Shown here: one piece after another, positions 51,747 to 61,818 of the stretch
Layout of the letters: each line of letters begins with the position of its first letter
Numbering within the stretch: position 1 is the first letter of the stretch
From: a bacterium
GTDB taxonomy: Bacteria > Verrucomicrobiota > Verrucomicrobiia > Limisphaerales > UBA11358
Direction: 5' to 3'
Assembly (NCBI GenBank): GCA_021780905.1
Contig: JAJXXW010000050.1
Location: forward strand, 48,762-112,761
DNA length: 64,000 bases
The notes under the pieces: model-generated
The model's input: only the letters and a program-made list of their open reading frames with translations
What the model was told of the DNA's origin: nothing
The model's database searches: none
Position numbers and translations under genes: made by a program

Positions 51747-53021
51747 CTATGGCTCAAACCGGCTACGACAAGCCCACAGTCCAAGCGCGGGATTGGAGAT
51801 GTAAAAAATCTTTTCGCCGTCCGGCAGCGTGTTCCATCCGTTCTTCAACTGCGCCGGATCGTAACGCTGCCTCATCGTATTGAGAGCGGCGTATTTGAAG
51901 CCGACACCTTCGATTTCCTGTTGCGTCAAATGACCGGGACAATAGGTGATGCCAAACCGGCCTTCGCTGGAGCCGTGAATCAAATGCGCCGCCGCGCTCA
52001 AATTATTTTGCAGCTCGGCGTTCGCCTTGGCCGCCGCCAGCGTCGCGGGCGTGCCGCGATAGCCGTATTTGCGGATGAGCCGGTCAATCTCGTGGTCTTC
52101 GCCGAATTCCTTCAAGCCCGGCGCGAGGATGATGAGTTCGCCGCCGTCGGCCATCGCCATGCGCGTGCGATAAACCGCCTTGTTGCCGAGCCAGGTGCTC
52201 TTGAATTCCGACGGATCGAGATAAACGACAACTTTTTTGATCGGCTCGGCGAGCATCTCAAAATTCACTTCGAGCGAAAGTTTTGCCGCCAGTTCGAAAC
52301 CGGACGCATCATCGCTCACAAACAAGCCGCGCACGACGAGTTTGCCGCCGTCGCCGCGACCGATCACGGTGTGAACATAAACAATCGGCAGATGCCTCGT
52401 GAAATGCTCCGAGGCGTAATTTAAAATTTTACGAACCGGCGTATCCGCGCGGCCCATCATGCGTTCCATGCCGAAGGCCGCGCCAACGTAATGGCTCTTG
52501 TTGATGCCCTCGACGCCGCCGGTGCCGACAAAAATATTTTTGTTGTAGTTCGCCATGCCGATGACTTCGTGCGGCACGACCTGGCCGATGGACAAGATCA
52601 AATCGTGTCCGCCGCCGGCGATGAGATTGGCGACCTGCGCCGGCCAGGGAAAATCCACCGCGCCCTCGGAAACTTTCCTCACAAACGCCGCCGGCACTTC
52701 GCCGACCGTCGTGATGCCGGTGCGCCAGTTGTGAACGCGGAACAGTTTTTCCGGCACACCGGGAAACATCTCGTGAATCTGCTCGCGGGTCATCGCGGTA
52801 TGCGTGCCGAGCGCGGGCAGGATGTCCGTCAACTGATTTCCGTAAAAATCGAAGGCGAGCCGCGTCAGCTTGCCAGCCTGCGAATGGAAGCGCGTGAAGT
52901 CCGGCGGCACCGCTAGAACGTGTTTGCGCGGGCCGAGCTTTTTCAAAGCTTCAAACAGACCGGCGCGCAAATCGTCCTTGGACAATTTGTCGGTGATGGA
53001 GCCGCGCGCGAAATAAAGCAT
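51747..53021 (-). CDS. LarA/DUF2088-family nickel-dependent racemase/epimerase-like protein
   Basis: VLAVPPDFTRFHS, ILPALGTHTAMT, ILSIGQVVPHEVIGMANYNKNIFVGTGGVEGINKSHYVG. Confidence 0.8.
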   Translation of the reverse strand: MLYFARGSITDKLSKDDLRAGLFEALKKLGPRKHVLAVPPDFTRFHSQAGKLTRLAFDFYGNQLTDILPALGTHTAMTREQIHEMFPGVPEKLFRVHNWRTGITTVGEVPAAFVRKVSEGAVDFPWPAQVANLIAGGGHDLILSIGQVVPHEVIGMANYNKNIFVGTGGVEGINKSHYVGAAFGMERMMGRADTPVRKILNYASEHFTRHLPIVYVHTVIGRGDGGKLVVRGLFVSDDASGFELAAKLSLEVNFEMLAEPIKKVVVYLDPSEFKSTWLGNKAVYRTRMAMADGGELIILAPGLKEFGEDHEIDRLIRKYGYRGTPATLAAAKANAELQNNLSAAAHLIHGSSEGRFGITYCPGHLTQQEIEGVGFKYAALNTMRQRYDPAQLKNGWNTLPDGEKIFYISNPALGLWACRSRFEP

Positions 53022-53031
53022 ATCGAACTAA

Positions 53032-53109
53032 TGGCACAGGCGTCTCGCCTGTAAGTTTCTGTTGTAATTGGCACTAAACTAGAGTCGCACCGGCGAGACG
53101 CCTGTGCCA
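53032..53109. repeat. 78-bp palindromic element TGGCACAGGCGTCTCGCC ... GGCGAGACGCCTGTGCCA
   Basis: Exact 18-nt inverted arms between the LarA-like and PfkB genes. Confidence 0.85.
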
Positions 53110-53124
53110 CTACAGTCTTCAAAA

Positions 53125-54207
53125 TTAGCGTTGGATGCGGGCGGAACCGCCCTTGGCGAAGGCCTTGACTTGTTCGACCGTCGCCATCGTGGTGTCGCCA
53201 GGGAACGTGGTCAGCAACGCGCCGTGTGCCCAGCCGAGGTTGACGGCTTCCTGCTCGGACGCGCCGGATAAGAGGCCGTAGAAAAATCCGGCCGCGTAGC
53301 CGTCGCCGCCGCCGACGCGGTCCACGACGTCCAGTTCGCACATCGGCGATTGATAGGTTTTGCCATTGACCCAAGCGACCGCGCCCCAAGTGTGGCGGTT
53401 GGTGGAATGCACTTCGCGCAGCGTGGTGGCCACGGCTTTGACATTCGGAAATTTCTTGGTGGCTTTCTCGATGACGGCGTAGAACGCCGACGGGTCGAGC
53501 TTGGACTTGGCTTCCACGTCCTGACCTTCAATGCCAAGACCTTTCTGCAAATCCTCTTCATTGCCGACGAGCACGTCCACATGCTGCACGATGCGGCCGA
53601 GCACGTCGAGCGCCTTGGACTGGCCGCCCCAGATGTCCCAGAGTTTCTGGCGATAGTTCAAATCAAACGACGTCACTGCGCCGCTGGACTTGGCGGCTTT
53701 CATGGCCTCGACAATGAGTTCGCCGGTGGTTTCGGACAAGGCAGCGAAAATGCCGCCGCTGTGGAACCAACGGACGCCGGCACCGAAGATTTCGTTCCAG
53801 TTGAAATCACCGGGCTTAAGCTGGCCGGCGGCCTCGTTGCTGCGGTTGTAGAAAACGACTGGAGCGCGCACGCCCTGGCCACGGTCAGAATAAACCGTGG
53901 CCATGTTCGGGCCGCGCACGCCGTCGTGCTTGAATTTTTTGTAGAACGGCTTCACGCCCATCGCGCGGACGCGTTCGGCAATCAAATCGCCGATGGGATA
54001 ATCCACCATCGCGGTCGCGACGCCGGTGTTGAGGCGGAAGCAGTCGGCGAGGTTGGCGGAGACATTGAATTCGCCGCCGCTGACGTGGATGTCGCAGTGG
54101 GTCGCCTTGCGGAACGGGATGATGCCCGGGTCAAGGCGGTGGACGAGCGCGCCGAGCGAAAGGAAGTCGAGCGCGCCGGTCGGTTTGAGGTTCAGGCCGT
54201 ATTTCAT
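53125..54207 (-). CDS. PfkB-family sugar kinase (2-keto-3-deoxygluconate kinase-like)
   Basis: VSGGEFNVSANLADCF, SFDLNYRQKLW, VDRVGGGDGYAAGFFYGLL. Confidence 0.88.
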   Translation of the reverse strand: MKYGLNLKPTGALDFLSLGALVHRLDPGIIPFRKATHCDIHVSGGEFNVSANLADCFRLNTGVATAMVDYPIGDLIAERVRAMGVKPFYKKFKHDGVRGPNMATVYSDRGQGVRAPVVFYNRSNEAAGQLKPGDFNWNEIFGAGVRWFHSGGIFAALSETTGELIVEAMKAAKSSGAVTSFDLNYRQKLWDIWGGQSKALDVLGRIVQHVDVLVGNEEDLQKGLGIEGQDVEAKSKLDPSAFYAVIEKATKKFPNVKAVATTLREVHSTNRHTWGAVAWVNGKTYQSPMCELDVVDRVGGGDGYAAGFFYGLLSGASEQEAVNLGWAHGALLTTFPGDTTMATVEQVKAFAKGGSARIQR

Positions 54208-54323
54208 GAATAATTTGATTTAAATCTTTTGCTAAACTGGATTGTGAACCAATCAAATCTGGCCGTCAAAAAAATTACCCCGAACACGGGTCCGGGGTGG
54301 CATTTCAAGTTTGAACGGCCAGA

Positions 54324-54659
54324 TTATCCGGCGCCAAACTCCGAGCGCGCCATCGCGCCCAGCTGCTTTTCCGCCGCCGGCGTCAAACTGGTGAACAGCA
54401 TCGAGACGTGGTAGCCGGTGTGCTTGCTGCCGGCGCAGCCCACCACCACGCCGTGACAGGACACGCGGCTGCCGTCCTGCGGCGACCGCAGCGAAACGGT
54501 CATTTCTGACCACTCGTGAAAGGGGGTGGGACTGCAAAACTCGATGCCATTTTTGTGGACCGAGACCTTGTCCGCGCCCAGCGCCAAAGAAGATTCACGC
54601 CCGGCCACACTGACTGAATTGCCCATCGAACCCAGACTTCCGATTTTCTTTGCACTCAT
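54324..54659 (-). CDS. PilZ-like domain protein
   Basis: FHEWSEMTVSLRSPQDGSRVSCHGVVVGCAGSKHTGYHVSMLFTSLTP. Confidence 0.6.
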   Translation of the reverse strand: MSAKKIGSLGSMGNSVSVAGRESSLALGADKVSVHKNGIEFCSPTPFHEWSEMTVSLRSPQDGSRVSCHGVVVGCAGSKHTGYHVSMLFTSLTPAAEKQLGAMARSEFGAG

Positions 54660-54705
54660 AAGTTATTCAAATTAGCACGTTGGGACCGGGCGTCAAATTG
54701 AAGTT

Positions 54706-55719
54706 TCACCATTCAATCACCGCCGCGCCCCAAGTCAGTCCGGCGCCAAAAACCACCAGTAGAATCAGGTCGCCGCGCTGAAGCCTGCCGGAAGCCACCG
54801 CCTCGTCCAGCGCGATGGCCACGGAGGCGGCGGAGGTGTTGCCGTATTTGTGGAGGTTGATGAAAAGCTGCTCCGGCGTGGCCTTCAGCCGGTCCCCGAC
54901 CGCGTCCACAATGCGCTGGTTGGCCTGGTGCGGAATGACACACTTGATCTGGGTGATGTCAATTTCGCAGCGACGCATCGCTTCGTTCGCGGCGGAGACC
55001 ATGGCATTAACCGCGTTCTTGAAAGTCTCCTTGCCGTCCATCCGCAGATAGTGCATCCCGTTCGCGACGGATTCCGCCGTGGCCGGGCACGCGCTGCCGC
55101 CGCCGGGCATCGAGAGCAAATCCGCCTTGTTGCCGTCCGCGCCCATCACGGCCGTGAGGAGGCCGTGGGAATTTTCGCGGTGCTGCAAAATCGCCGCGCC
55201 CGCGCCGTCGCCGAAGAGGACGCAGGTGTTGCGGTCCTTCCAGTTGACGATGGACGAAAGCTTCTCCGCGCCGACAACCAAAACGGTTTCGCAAGTGCGC
55301 GACAAAATAAACTGCTGCCCAATTTCGAGCGCGTAGATGAAGCCGGAACAGGCGGCCTCAATGTCAAACGCCGCCGCGCGCACCGCGCCAAGCTTGCGCT
55401 GCACCAAACACGCGGTGGACGGAAACGGCATGTCCGGCGTCAGCGTCGCGATAATGATCAGGTCAATCTGGTCGGCGGTGACCCCGGCCATTTCCATCGC
55501 GCGCGCGGCGGCTTTCGCGGCGAGATCGGAGGTGAACTCGTTCGCGGCGGCGAGGCGGCGCTCCTTGATGCCGGTGCGCGTGGTGATCCATTCGTCCGAA
55601 GTCTCGACCATTTTTTCGAGTTCGGCGTTGGTCAGGATTTTTTCCGGCACATACGAGCCGACGCCGGTAATGGAGCAGGTGCGGCCCACGAAATTGTGCC
55701 TGGCGCGGGGGTTTTTCAT
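54706..55719 (-). CDS. fabH: Beta-ketoacyl-ACP synthase III
   Basis: ITGVGSYVPEKILTNAELEKMVETSDEWITTRTGIKERR, DIEAACSGFIYAL, IPHQANQRI. Confidence 0.96.
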   Translation of the reverse strand: MKNPRARHNFVGRTCSITGVGSYVPEKILTNAELEKMVETSDEWITTRTGIKERRLAAANEFTSDLAAKAAARAMEMAGVTADQIDLIIIATLTPDMPFPSTACLVQRKLGAVRAAAFDIEAACSGFIYALEIGQQFILSRTCETVLVVGAEKLSSIVNWKDRNTCVLFGDGAGAAILQHRENSHGLLTAVMGADGNKADLLSMPGGGSACPATAESVANGMHYLRMDGKETFKNAVNAMVSAANEAMRRCEIDITQIKCVIPHQANQRIVDAVGDRLKATPEQLFINLHKYGNTSAASVAIALDEAVASGRLQRGDLILLVVFGAGLTWGAAVIEW

Positions 55720-56750
55720 GCAATGACGGCGGCGGTTTCCGCCTGAAGAATTGTGTTCGCCGCCGCAATCTCGCGCGCAATGATCTGGTTGATCTGGGTT
55801 TTCACCGCGTTGGCGGTGACGCGGATGGCGCTGGTTACGGCGCGTTCGCGCGCGGACGCGTGCGCCTTGAACACCAGCCCGTTGAAGCCGAGGAGCGGCG
55901 CGCCGCCGTAAACCTCCGGATCCATGCGGCGGCGGATGCTGTGGAACGCCCCTTTCGCGAGATAGGCGCCGAGCTTGCGCTGCGTCGTATGCATCAGCTC
56001 GCGCTTGAGCATCGAAAACATCGCCACGGCGAGGCTTTCGACGCTTTTCAAAACGATGTTGCCGACGAAACCATCGCAAACGACGACATCCACGCGGTCT
56101 TTGAAAAGGTCATGGCCCTCGACATTGCCAATAAAATTCAAATCGAGTTTCTTGCAGAGCTGGAAGGTTTCGAGCGTCAGCTCGTTACCCTTGTTGTCCT
56201 CGGTGCCGATGCTCAAAATGCCGACGCGCGGATTTTTCCGTTTCAAAACCTCCCGCGAATAGACGCTGCCCATGACGGCGAATTGGGCCAGGTGCAGAGG
56301 CTTGCACTCGATATTCGCGCCGGCGTCGAGCAGCACAAATTCATTGGTTTGCCGCGGAATCACTGTGGCGATGCAGCCGCGGTCCACGCCGGCAATGCGG
56401 CCGACCTTGAAGGTGCCCGCCGCAAAAATCCCGCCCGTGTTACCGAGGGAAATCAGCGCGTCGGCCTCGCCATCCCGCACCAGTTCAGCGGCACGGGCGA
56501 TGGAGGAATCCTTTTTCTTGCGCAGGGCGATTGCCGGCTTGTCCTCCATCTCCACGACCTCGCTGGCGTGGACAATGCGGACGCGGTGGTCGCGGAAGCC
56601 GCGCGGCGGCAGCGCGGCATGGATGTCGGCCTTGTTGCCGACGAGGTAGATGGTTGTGAGGTCCTTGCTTTCCTCCAGCGCGCTTTTCACGCCGGCGATG
56701 ATGACACCACAGCCATGGTCACCACCCATGACATCCACTGCGATTCGCAT
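55716..56750 (-). CDS. plsX: Phosphate acyltransferase
   Basis: RIAVDVMGGDHG, LISLGNTGGIFAAGTFKVGRI, VVCDGFVGNIVLKSVE, GGAPLLGFNGLVFKAHASA. Confidence 0.96.
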   Translation of the reverse strand: MRIAVDVMGGDHGCGVIIAGVKSALEESKDLTTIYLVGNKADIHAALPPRGFRDHRVRIVHASEVVEMEDKPAIALRKKKDSSIARAAELVRDGEADALISLGNTGGIFAAGTFKVGRIAGVDRGCIATVIPRQTNEFVLLDAGANIECKPLHLAQFAVMGSVYSREVLKRKNPRVGILSIGTEDNKGNELTLETFQLCKKLDLNFIGNVEGHDLFKDRVDVVVCDGFVGNIVLKSVESLAVAMFSMLKRELMHTTQRKLGAYLAKGAFHSIRRRMDPEVYGGAPLLGFNGLVFKAHASARERAVTSAIRVTANAVKTQINQIIAREIAAANTILQAETAAVIA

Positions 56751-56841
56751 GCTGGTTTTTAGCTTTTAATTTTTCATTTGGAGTCGAACGGCCAAAACCG
56801 CCGGCTTCAACTCAAAATTCAAAACTTAAAATTAAAAACGG

Positions 56842-57030
56842 TTACGCGCCCGCCGTGACAGTCAGGACCTGGCGGCCCTTGTAGAAGCCGCAGGCCGGAC
56901 AGACGCGGTGCGGCATCGCCGGCGCGTCGCATTGCGGGCACTTGCCGAGCTGCGGCAGTTTGAGAACGCTGTTGTAAGCCCGGCGCATACGCTGCCGGCT
57001 CGTGGATGGTTTTCTTTTGGGAACGCCCAT
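56842..57030 (-). CDS. rpmF: 50S ribosomal protein L32
   Basis: MGVPKRKPSTSRQRMRRAY...CPQCDAPAMPHRVCPACGFYKGRQV. Confidence 0.96.
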   Translation of the reverse strand: MGVPKRKPSTSRQRMRRAYNSVLKLPQLGKCPQCDAPAMPHRVCPACGFYKGRQVLTVTAGA

Positions 57031-57117
57031 AAATCAATAAATTTTGCCTGATTATTTTGAGTTTTGAGTCCGGAACGAATCGCGTTCCCATCAAGATTCA
57101 AAAGTCATATTTAAAAA

Positions 57118-57591
57118 CTACAGTTTCAGTTGGTCCAGTTTGGCCCACACGGCGGCCGCCGGTTTTTCAACGGCGTTCGCCTTGGGGGCGGCTTTCTTTT
57201 TCAATCCCGCACAGTCCGGTTGACACAACGGATGTTGCGGAAAGTTGAGCAGCATATCCTCCCGCACGAATGGCGTCAAGTCCACACAATCGTTCTCCAC
57301 CGGCACCTTGTCCTCGCCCTCCAGCGGCAAATGCGCCGCCCACCCGGTCAATTTCAGTTCGGTTTTGAACTTTTTCAGGCAGCGGCTGCACTCACACTCC
57401 AGCGGCAAGACCAGCGAACCGGTCGCCAAAATGGCGTCGTGCAGCCATTCCACCGACAAATCGTAGCGCAACGGCCTGTCCGCGTGGATTAGCTCGTCGT
57501 TCACGCCCAGATCCATCTCCGCCACCGGCAGTTCACCTTTGAGGTGCAAGCTATGCTTTTCCAAATGGCGGAGATTGACTCTTAAAGACAT
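57118..57591 (-). CDS. YceD/DUF177 family protein
   Basis: LPLECECSRCLKKFKTELKL, DLTPFVREDMLLNFPQHPLCQPDCAGL; upstream of rpmF. Confidence 0.9.
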   Translation of the reverse strand: MSLRVNLRHLEKHSLHLKGELPVAEMDLGVNDELIHADRPLRYDLSVEWLHDAILATGSLVLPLECECSRCLKKFKTELKLTGWAAHLPLEGEDKVPVENDCVDLTPFVREDMLLNFPQHPLCQPDCAGLKKKAAPKANAVEKPAAAVWAKLDQLKL

Positions 57592-57634
57592 GATATCCTC
57601 CCACTCAGACACAAAGGCGCAAAGAGAAGTAATT

Positions 57635-58141
57635 TCATTTCTTGGCGCTGCTGAGTCTTCGCGGTTCAAGTTTTTTCCCCAACGCGACCTGCACGTTCGG
57701 CGGCACGAACGAACTCACATCGCCCCCGAGGCGCGCGATTTCCTTCACGATGCGGGAACTTAAAAACGTGTAGGTGTCCTTCGGCATCATGAAAATCGTC
57801 TCGATTTTCTCGTCCAGCTTCCGGTTCATCAGCGCGAGCTGGAACTCGAATTCAAAGTCCGACACTGCGCGCAGGCCGCGCACAATGGCCTGCGCCTGGC
57901 ACGACGCGACATATTCCACCAGCAAGGTGCTGAACGAATCCGTCTCGACATTGGGCAGCTTCGCCACGGCGGATTTCACCAGCGCCACCCGCTCGGCCAG
58001 CGTGAACAGCGGGCGTTTGCCCTCGTTTTTCGCCACGGCCACGATGACGCGGTCAAACAATTTCGCCGCCCGCTGGATCACGTCCAGATGGCCGTTGGTC
58101 AGCGGGTCAAAACTGCCGGGATAAATCGCGGTGCGCTTCAT
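57635..58141 (-). CDS. coaD: Phosphopantetheine adenylyltransferase
   Basis: AIYPGSFDPLTNGHLDVIQRAAKLFD, IVRGLRAVSDFEFEFQLALMNRKL. Confidence 0.96.
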   Translation of the reverse strand: MKRTAIYPGSFDPLTNGHLDVIQRAAKLFDRVIVAVAKNEGKRPLFTLAERVALVKSAVAKLPNVETDSFSTLLVEYVASCQAQAIVRGLRAVSDFEFEFQLALMNRKLDEKIETIFMMPKDTYTFLSSRIVKEIARLGGDVSSFVPPNVQVALGKKLEPRRLSSAKK

Positions 58142-58236
58142 TGTTTGTGAATTTTGAATTTTGTGAGTCGGGTTGAAACGGCATTTACCACCGCGCCAAC
58201 GCCTCTAACTTAAAATTAAAAACTCAAAACTCAAAA

Positions 58237-60480
58237 CTATTTCCACGGCACCTCGTAAATCCGCACCGCGTCGCGAAAGCCTTTCGGGGTCACCGGTGCC
58301 AGCTCCGTGCAGCCGGCGGCAAGCTGCGGATCCAGCCGCAGCAAATGCTGGTAAGTTGCGTCGCTGACAATGATGCGGCCGCTGCCGGAAACGCCTTCGA
58401 GCCGGCTCGCCAGATTCACCGCGCGTCCAAACACCGTATAATTGAAGCCATGCACCTCCGAGCCCATCAGGCCGACCGTGACCGCGCCGGTGTTGATGCC
58501 GGTGCCCAGTTGCAGCGCCACATGCAGCGGCAACGGCATCAATCCCGCCGCCACGCGCGCCTGGTTTTCAAATTCCCGCGCCGCATTTTGCGCCAGCCGC
58601 TGCCGGTTCAAATCCAGGATCGCCCGTTGGGCGTGGATCGCCGCCTGCACGCTGGCCAGGGCGTGTTTTTCGTTCGGCGCCGGCGCATTCCAAAAGGCCA
58701 TCACGCAGTCGCCGATGTATTTGTCGAGTGTGCCGCCGCTGTTTTTAACCGCTTCCGCCACCGCCGCCAGATAGAGGTTCACCGTCTCCAAAGTTTCGCG
58801 GGCCGATTCCTCGTAGCATTTTTCCGCCGCCGCTCCGACCACCTTTCTCTCGCGGATGAATGCCGCCACCTGTTCCTGCATCTGGTCAGTCAGTGTCGTG
58901 AAGCCGCGCACGTCCGCGAAAAAGACAGACACCTCGCAATGCGCGCCGCCCAACGCCAGTTTTTCCGCGCCGAGCAGTTCGTTGACCACGTCGGGCGAAA
59001 GCATCTTGGAAAAAATGGCTTTGACGTGTCGCTTTTCCCGCTCTTCATACACCACGCGGTAAGTCACCAGACAGATGTGCTCAACTAAAATCGCGCCGCC
59101 GACCGGGACAACCAGCGGCAGCCACAGCCGGAATTTGATGAAGACAATGAAGGTGATCGCCGTGTAGCTGGTGACGAGCAAAATGGTTCCGCCCGCCGCC
59201 GCAAACGCGCGCAGTTGCCACGTCAGAAATGCGGTGAGCAGGCCGAGCAGGAAGATGATGGCCAGGTCCTCGCCGAATGTGGTGGGGCGGATGAACTGGC
59301 CGGTGATGACCGAACTGGCGATGTTCCAGTGTTTGCTGACCAGCAGCGTGTCGCGTTCGAGCGGCGTGGCCCCGTGGTCGGTGAGATCATTGCCCTGCAC
59401 GGCGGAGCCGACGACCACCAGTTTGCCGCGCAAATCGTCGCGCAAGCCGTTGGTCTCGCCGAGCAATCGCTGGCGATCCTGCCAGAGCAGGTCTTCGACC
59501 GGCACGCGCAGCAGGCGTGGGTCATCGGGCGTCAGCCGCCAGTCCACAAAAAAATAGCCGTCGGCATCCACGGGTATCACCCGCTGGATGCCGTTCGCGC
59601 CGGGCAGGATGATTTTTCCGCCCGGCAAATCCACGGTGGCTTTGGCAAGGTCGAGCTTGAGTTCCCGCGCGGCGAGCAGGATACCCATGTGCCAGACGCG
59701 CCCGGTAGTGAATGCCCGGGCTGTGGGCGCTTCGCCGGGGAGAAGTTTTCCCACGCCAAAATCGGCGAGGGTGAAATTATTTTTCGCATCCACCGGAACC
59801 TCGACGCAGTTGGTCGTGCCCGTCTGTGGCAGGATGATTTTGCCGGGGACAATTTTGGCGGCGGACAAATCGAGATCGAAGTGGGTGGCGGCCATTTCAA
59901 TAAGTGGATGCCAGCGGCGCAGGTCGCGGAAGGCTTTGACGCGGCGGAGCGTGCCGTCGGTGTCGGGGTCGGTGGAGATGTCGCCGAGGGCGAGCGCGTT
60001 GGTGGCGAAGAGTGCCGGCGGGATGACTTCCGGGGTCCGGGCGAGAATGACGTTGCCGGCGCGGCGCAAATGGGTGGCAAAAAAAACGTCGGATTCCTGA
60101 AATGTTCCATTCGCCAACTGCACCGGCGGATGGTCGGGCCGCAGTTCGCCGAATAGCACGTCAAAGCCGATGGCCCCGGCTCCCTGCGCGGCCAGTTCAT
60201 CGACCAGGTGGCCGTAAACCTGCCGCGGCCAGAGCAGTCCAAAACGATAGCCCAACTTGCCGCTTTGGACGGTCTTGAGGCTGGCTTCCTCAATGGCGAC
60301 AAAGGCCAGATTGGTCGCCGCCGGCGCGGGAAAATGATGGGCAGCCCGGACGCGGAGATCGTAGGTCATCCATTCCAAGCGCTCGGGAAAATCCAGATGC
60401 CAGGCGTGGAAACCTGCTACCAGCGCCAGCACGGAAAACGCAATGAGGAGCGGCGTGAGCTTGGGGCGCTTGAATTTCAC
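58237..60480 (-). CDS. Adenylate/guanylate cyclase with CHASE2 sensor domain
   Basis: CHASE2-like N-terminus, three TM segments, class III cyclase domain (VSVFFADVRGFTTLTDQMQ, YIGDCVMAFWNAPAP, NYTVFGRAVNLASRLEG). Confidence 0.92.
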   Translation of the reverse strand: MKFKRPKLTPLLIAFSVLALVAGFHAWHLDFPERLEWMTYDLRVRAAHHFPAPAATNLAFVAIEEASLKTVQSGKLGYRFGLLWPRQVYGHLVDELAAQGAGAIGFDVLFGELRPDHPPVQLANGTFQESDVFFATHLRRAGNVILARTPEVIPPALFATNALALGDISTDPDTDGTLRRVKAFRDLRRWHPLIEMAATHFDLDLSAAKIVPGKIILPQTGTTNCVEVPVDAKNNFTLADFGVGKLLPGEAPTARAFTTGRVWHMGILLAARELKLDLAKATVDLPGGKIILPGANGIQRVIPVDADGYFFVDWRLTPDDPRLLRVPVEDLLWQDRQRLLGETNGLRDDLRGKLVVVGSAVQGNDLTDHGATPLERDTLLVSKHWNIASSVITGQFIRPTTFGEDLAIIFLLGLLTAFLTWQLRAFAAAGGTILLVTSYTAITFIVFIKFRLWLPLVVPVGGAILVEHICLVTYRVVYEEREKRHVKAIFSKMLSPDVVNELLGAEKLALGGAHCEVSVFFADVRGFTTLTDQMQEQVAAFIRERKVVGAAAEKCYEESARETLETVNLYLAAVAEAVKNSGGTLDKYIGDCVMAFWNAPAPNEKHALASVQAAIHAQRAILDLNRQRLAQNAAREFENQARVAAGLMPLPLHVALQLGTGINTGAVTVGLMGSEVHGFNYTVFGRAVNLASRLEGVSGSGRIIVSDATYQHLLRLDPQLAAGCTELAPVTPKGFRDAVRIYEVPWK

Positions 60481-60493
60481 CCTCTGGGATTAA

Positions 60494-60528
60494 ACAAAAA
60501 ACCAGCGCAACTCAAGGCTGCGCTGGTT
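60494..60528 (-). terminator. Rho-independent terminator downstream of FecR-like gene
   Basis: AACCAGCGCA/TGCGCTGGTT stem; U-tract on the minus strand. Confidence 0.8.
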
Positions 60529-60570
60529 GAAACAAATTTCTATTGAAACAATTGAACAGTGTCCGCAGCC

Positions 60571-61449
60571 TCACTTTTGATTGTTTTGGTTGCCTTGGTT
60601 GCCCTGACCGCCTTGGTTGCCTTGGCCACCATGCACCGGGGAGACGTAAATAGTGGTGCAGTCCCGGGAAACGAAAGCCACGGGAGAGTAAACCGTTTGC
60701 AACGCCGAGAACAATCGGTCCAAAAACGTCGTCACGTCGCCGGGATTGACGGTCAGTTGGCCGGCCGTGGGATCGTAGCTGAAACCGGACCCGACCACCG
60801 TGGTTTGAGGCGCTCCGCTGGGCAGAATCAACGTCAGGATCACCCCGCCGCCGGTGCTGTGATAGACGGAGACATGGCCGTCCACGTCTATGCTGAACTG
60901 GGTGCCGCGCACGCCGGCAATGCCGCTGGGCAGCTTAATCAGGTATTGGGAGGCGCCGTTGAGTTTCTTGACGCTGCAAAAGATTTTGCCCTTGGTCAGG
61001 TTCAACTCTGTGTCGCTAACGGTATCCATGCCGGTGTCAGTGACAGTCAATTTATCAATCGCCAAGGTGGTGTCCGGGGTAAGACGCACGACGTTTTGTT
61101 CCGCCGCCGGCTTGTAGCTGATGATGCCGCGGACCGGCTCGTCTGCAGCGGGACCGGGACTTGAGGGTTCCCAGTGCGCCTGCCAAGCTCGTTGGGGCAG
61201 GTTAATATCCTTGCCCAGCACGGCGTCCACCGTTCCATTGTGTCCAGTGCGTATGATGGCACCGGCGGGGAGACTTTTGCCCGCCACCAGCGGCGTCCAT
61301 TTGTCATCGCCCAGCGAATAGCTGGCTACACCTTCCACGCGCACCACGGTGGCGTAACCGGAACTGCCAGCTTGGGCAAAGAGGCTAGAACTTGCACTGA
61401 TAAAAAGGCCACAAAAAAACGTGCCGACGAGGAATTGAAACTTTTTCAT
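60571..61449 (-). CDS. Secreted FecR-domain protein
   Basis: MKKFQFLVGTFFCGLFISASSSLFAQ; LIKLPSGIAGVRGTQFSIDVDG; tail GGQGNQGGQGNQGNQNNQK. Confidence 0.85.
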   Translation of the reverse strand: MKKFQFLVGTFFCGLFISASSSLFAQAGSSGYATVVRVEGVASYSLGDDKWTPLVAGKSLPAGAIIRTGHNGTVDAVLGKDINLPQRAWQAHWEPSSPGPAADEPVRGIISYKPAAEQNVVRLTPDTTLAIDKLTVTDTGMDTVSDTELNLTKGKIFCSVKKLNGASQYLIKLPSGIAGVRGTQFSIDVDGHVSVYHSTGGGVILTLILPSGAPQTTVVGSGFSYDPTAGQLTVNPGDVTTFLDRLFSALQTVYSPVAFVSRDCTTIYVSPVHGGQGNQGGQGNQGNQNNQK

Positions 61450-61818
61450 ATAATTTGTCTTTCGCACATCACTTCATAAACAGATTAACCGCTGTGCCGG
61501 CGAATTGTCAACCGTTTTTCACCTCAATTCTGCGCCGTGCGCCGGGGCGCAAATCAAAAACGGGGCGGCATGGGGCGAAGGATATCTGAGGCCGACCGGA
61601 GCAACGGTCGTGTGAAAACGGTTTTTCCCATAAACCCGGGCGGCCGGCCCGGCTGCGGTTCAGGGGTTGCTTCAAAGTTGTGTGCGTCAAGTTCTGCGAA
61701 TTGGTTCGGGTGAATCACACCCCGACAGCGGGTGCGAACGGTGGCCGGACCCGTGCGGATTGCTGGCCATTTTACTCTGTGCGCAGCCCGGAGTCTGGAT
61801 TATAATCCCGAGCGGTTT

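Noticed and set aside
54706-56079. 457-aa fabH ORF as drawn in the track
   Set aside because: N-terminal 120 aa are an out-of-frame reading of plsX; real fabH start is at 55719 (MKNPRARHNFVGRTCSITGVGSYVPEK).
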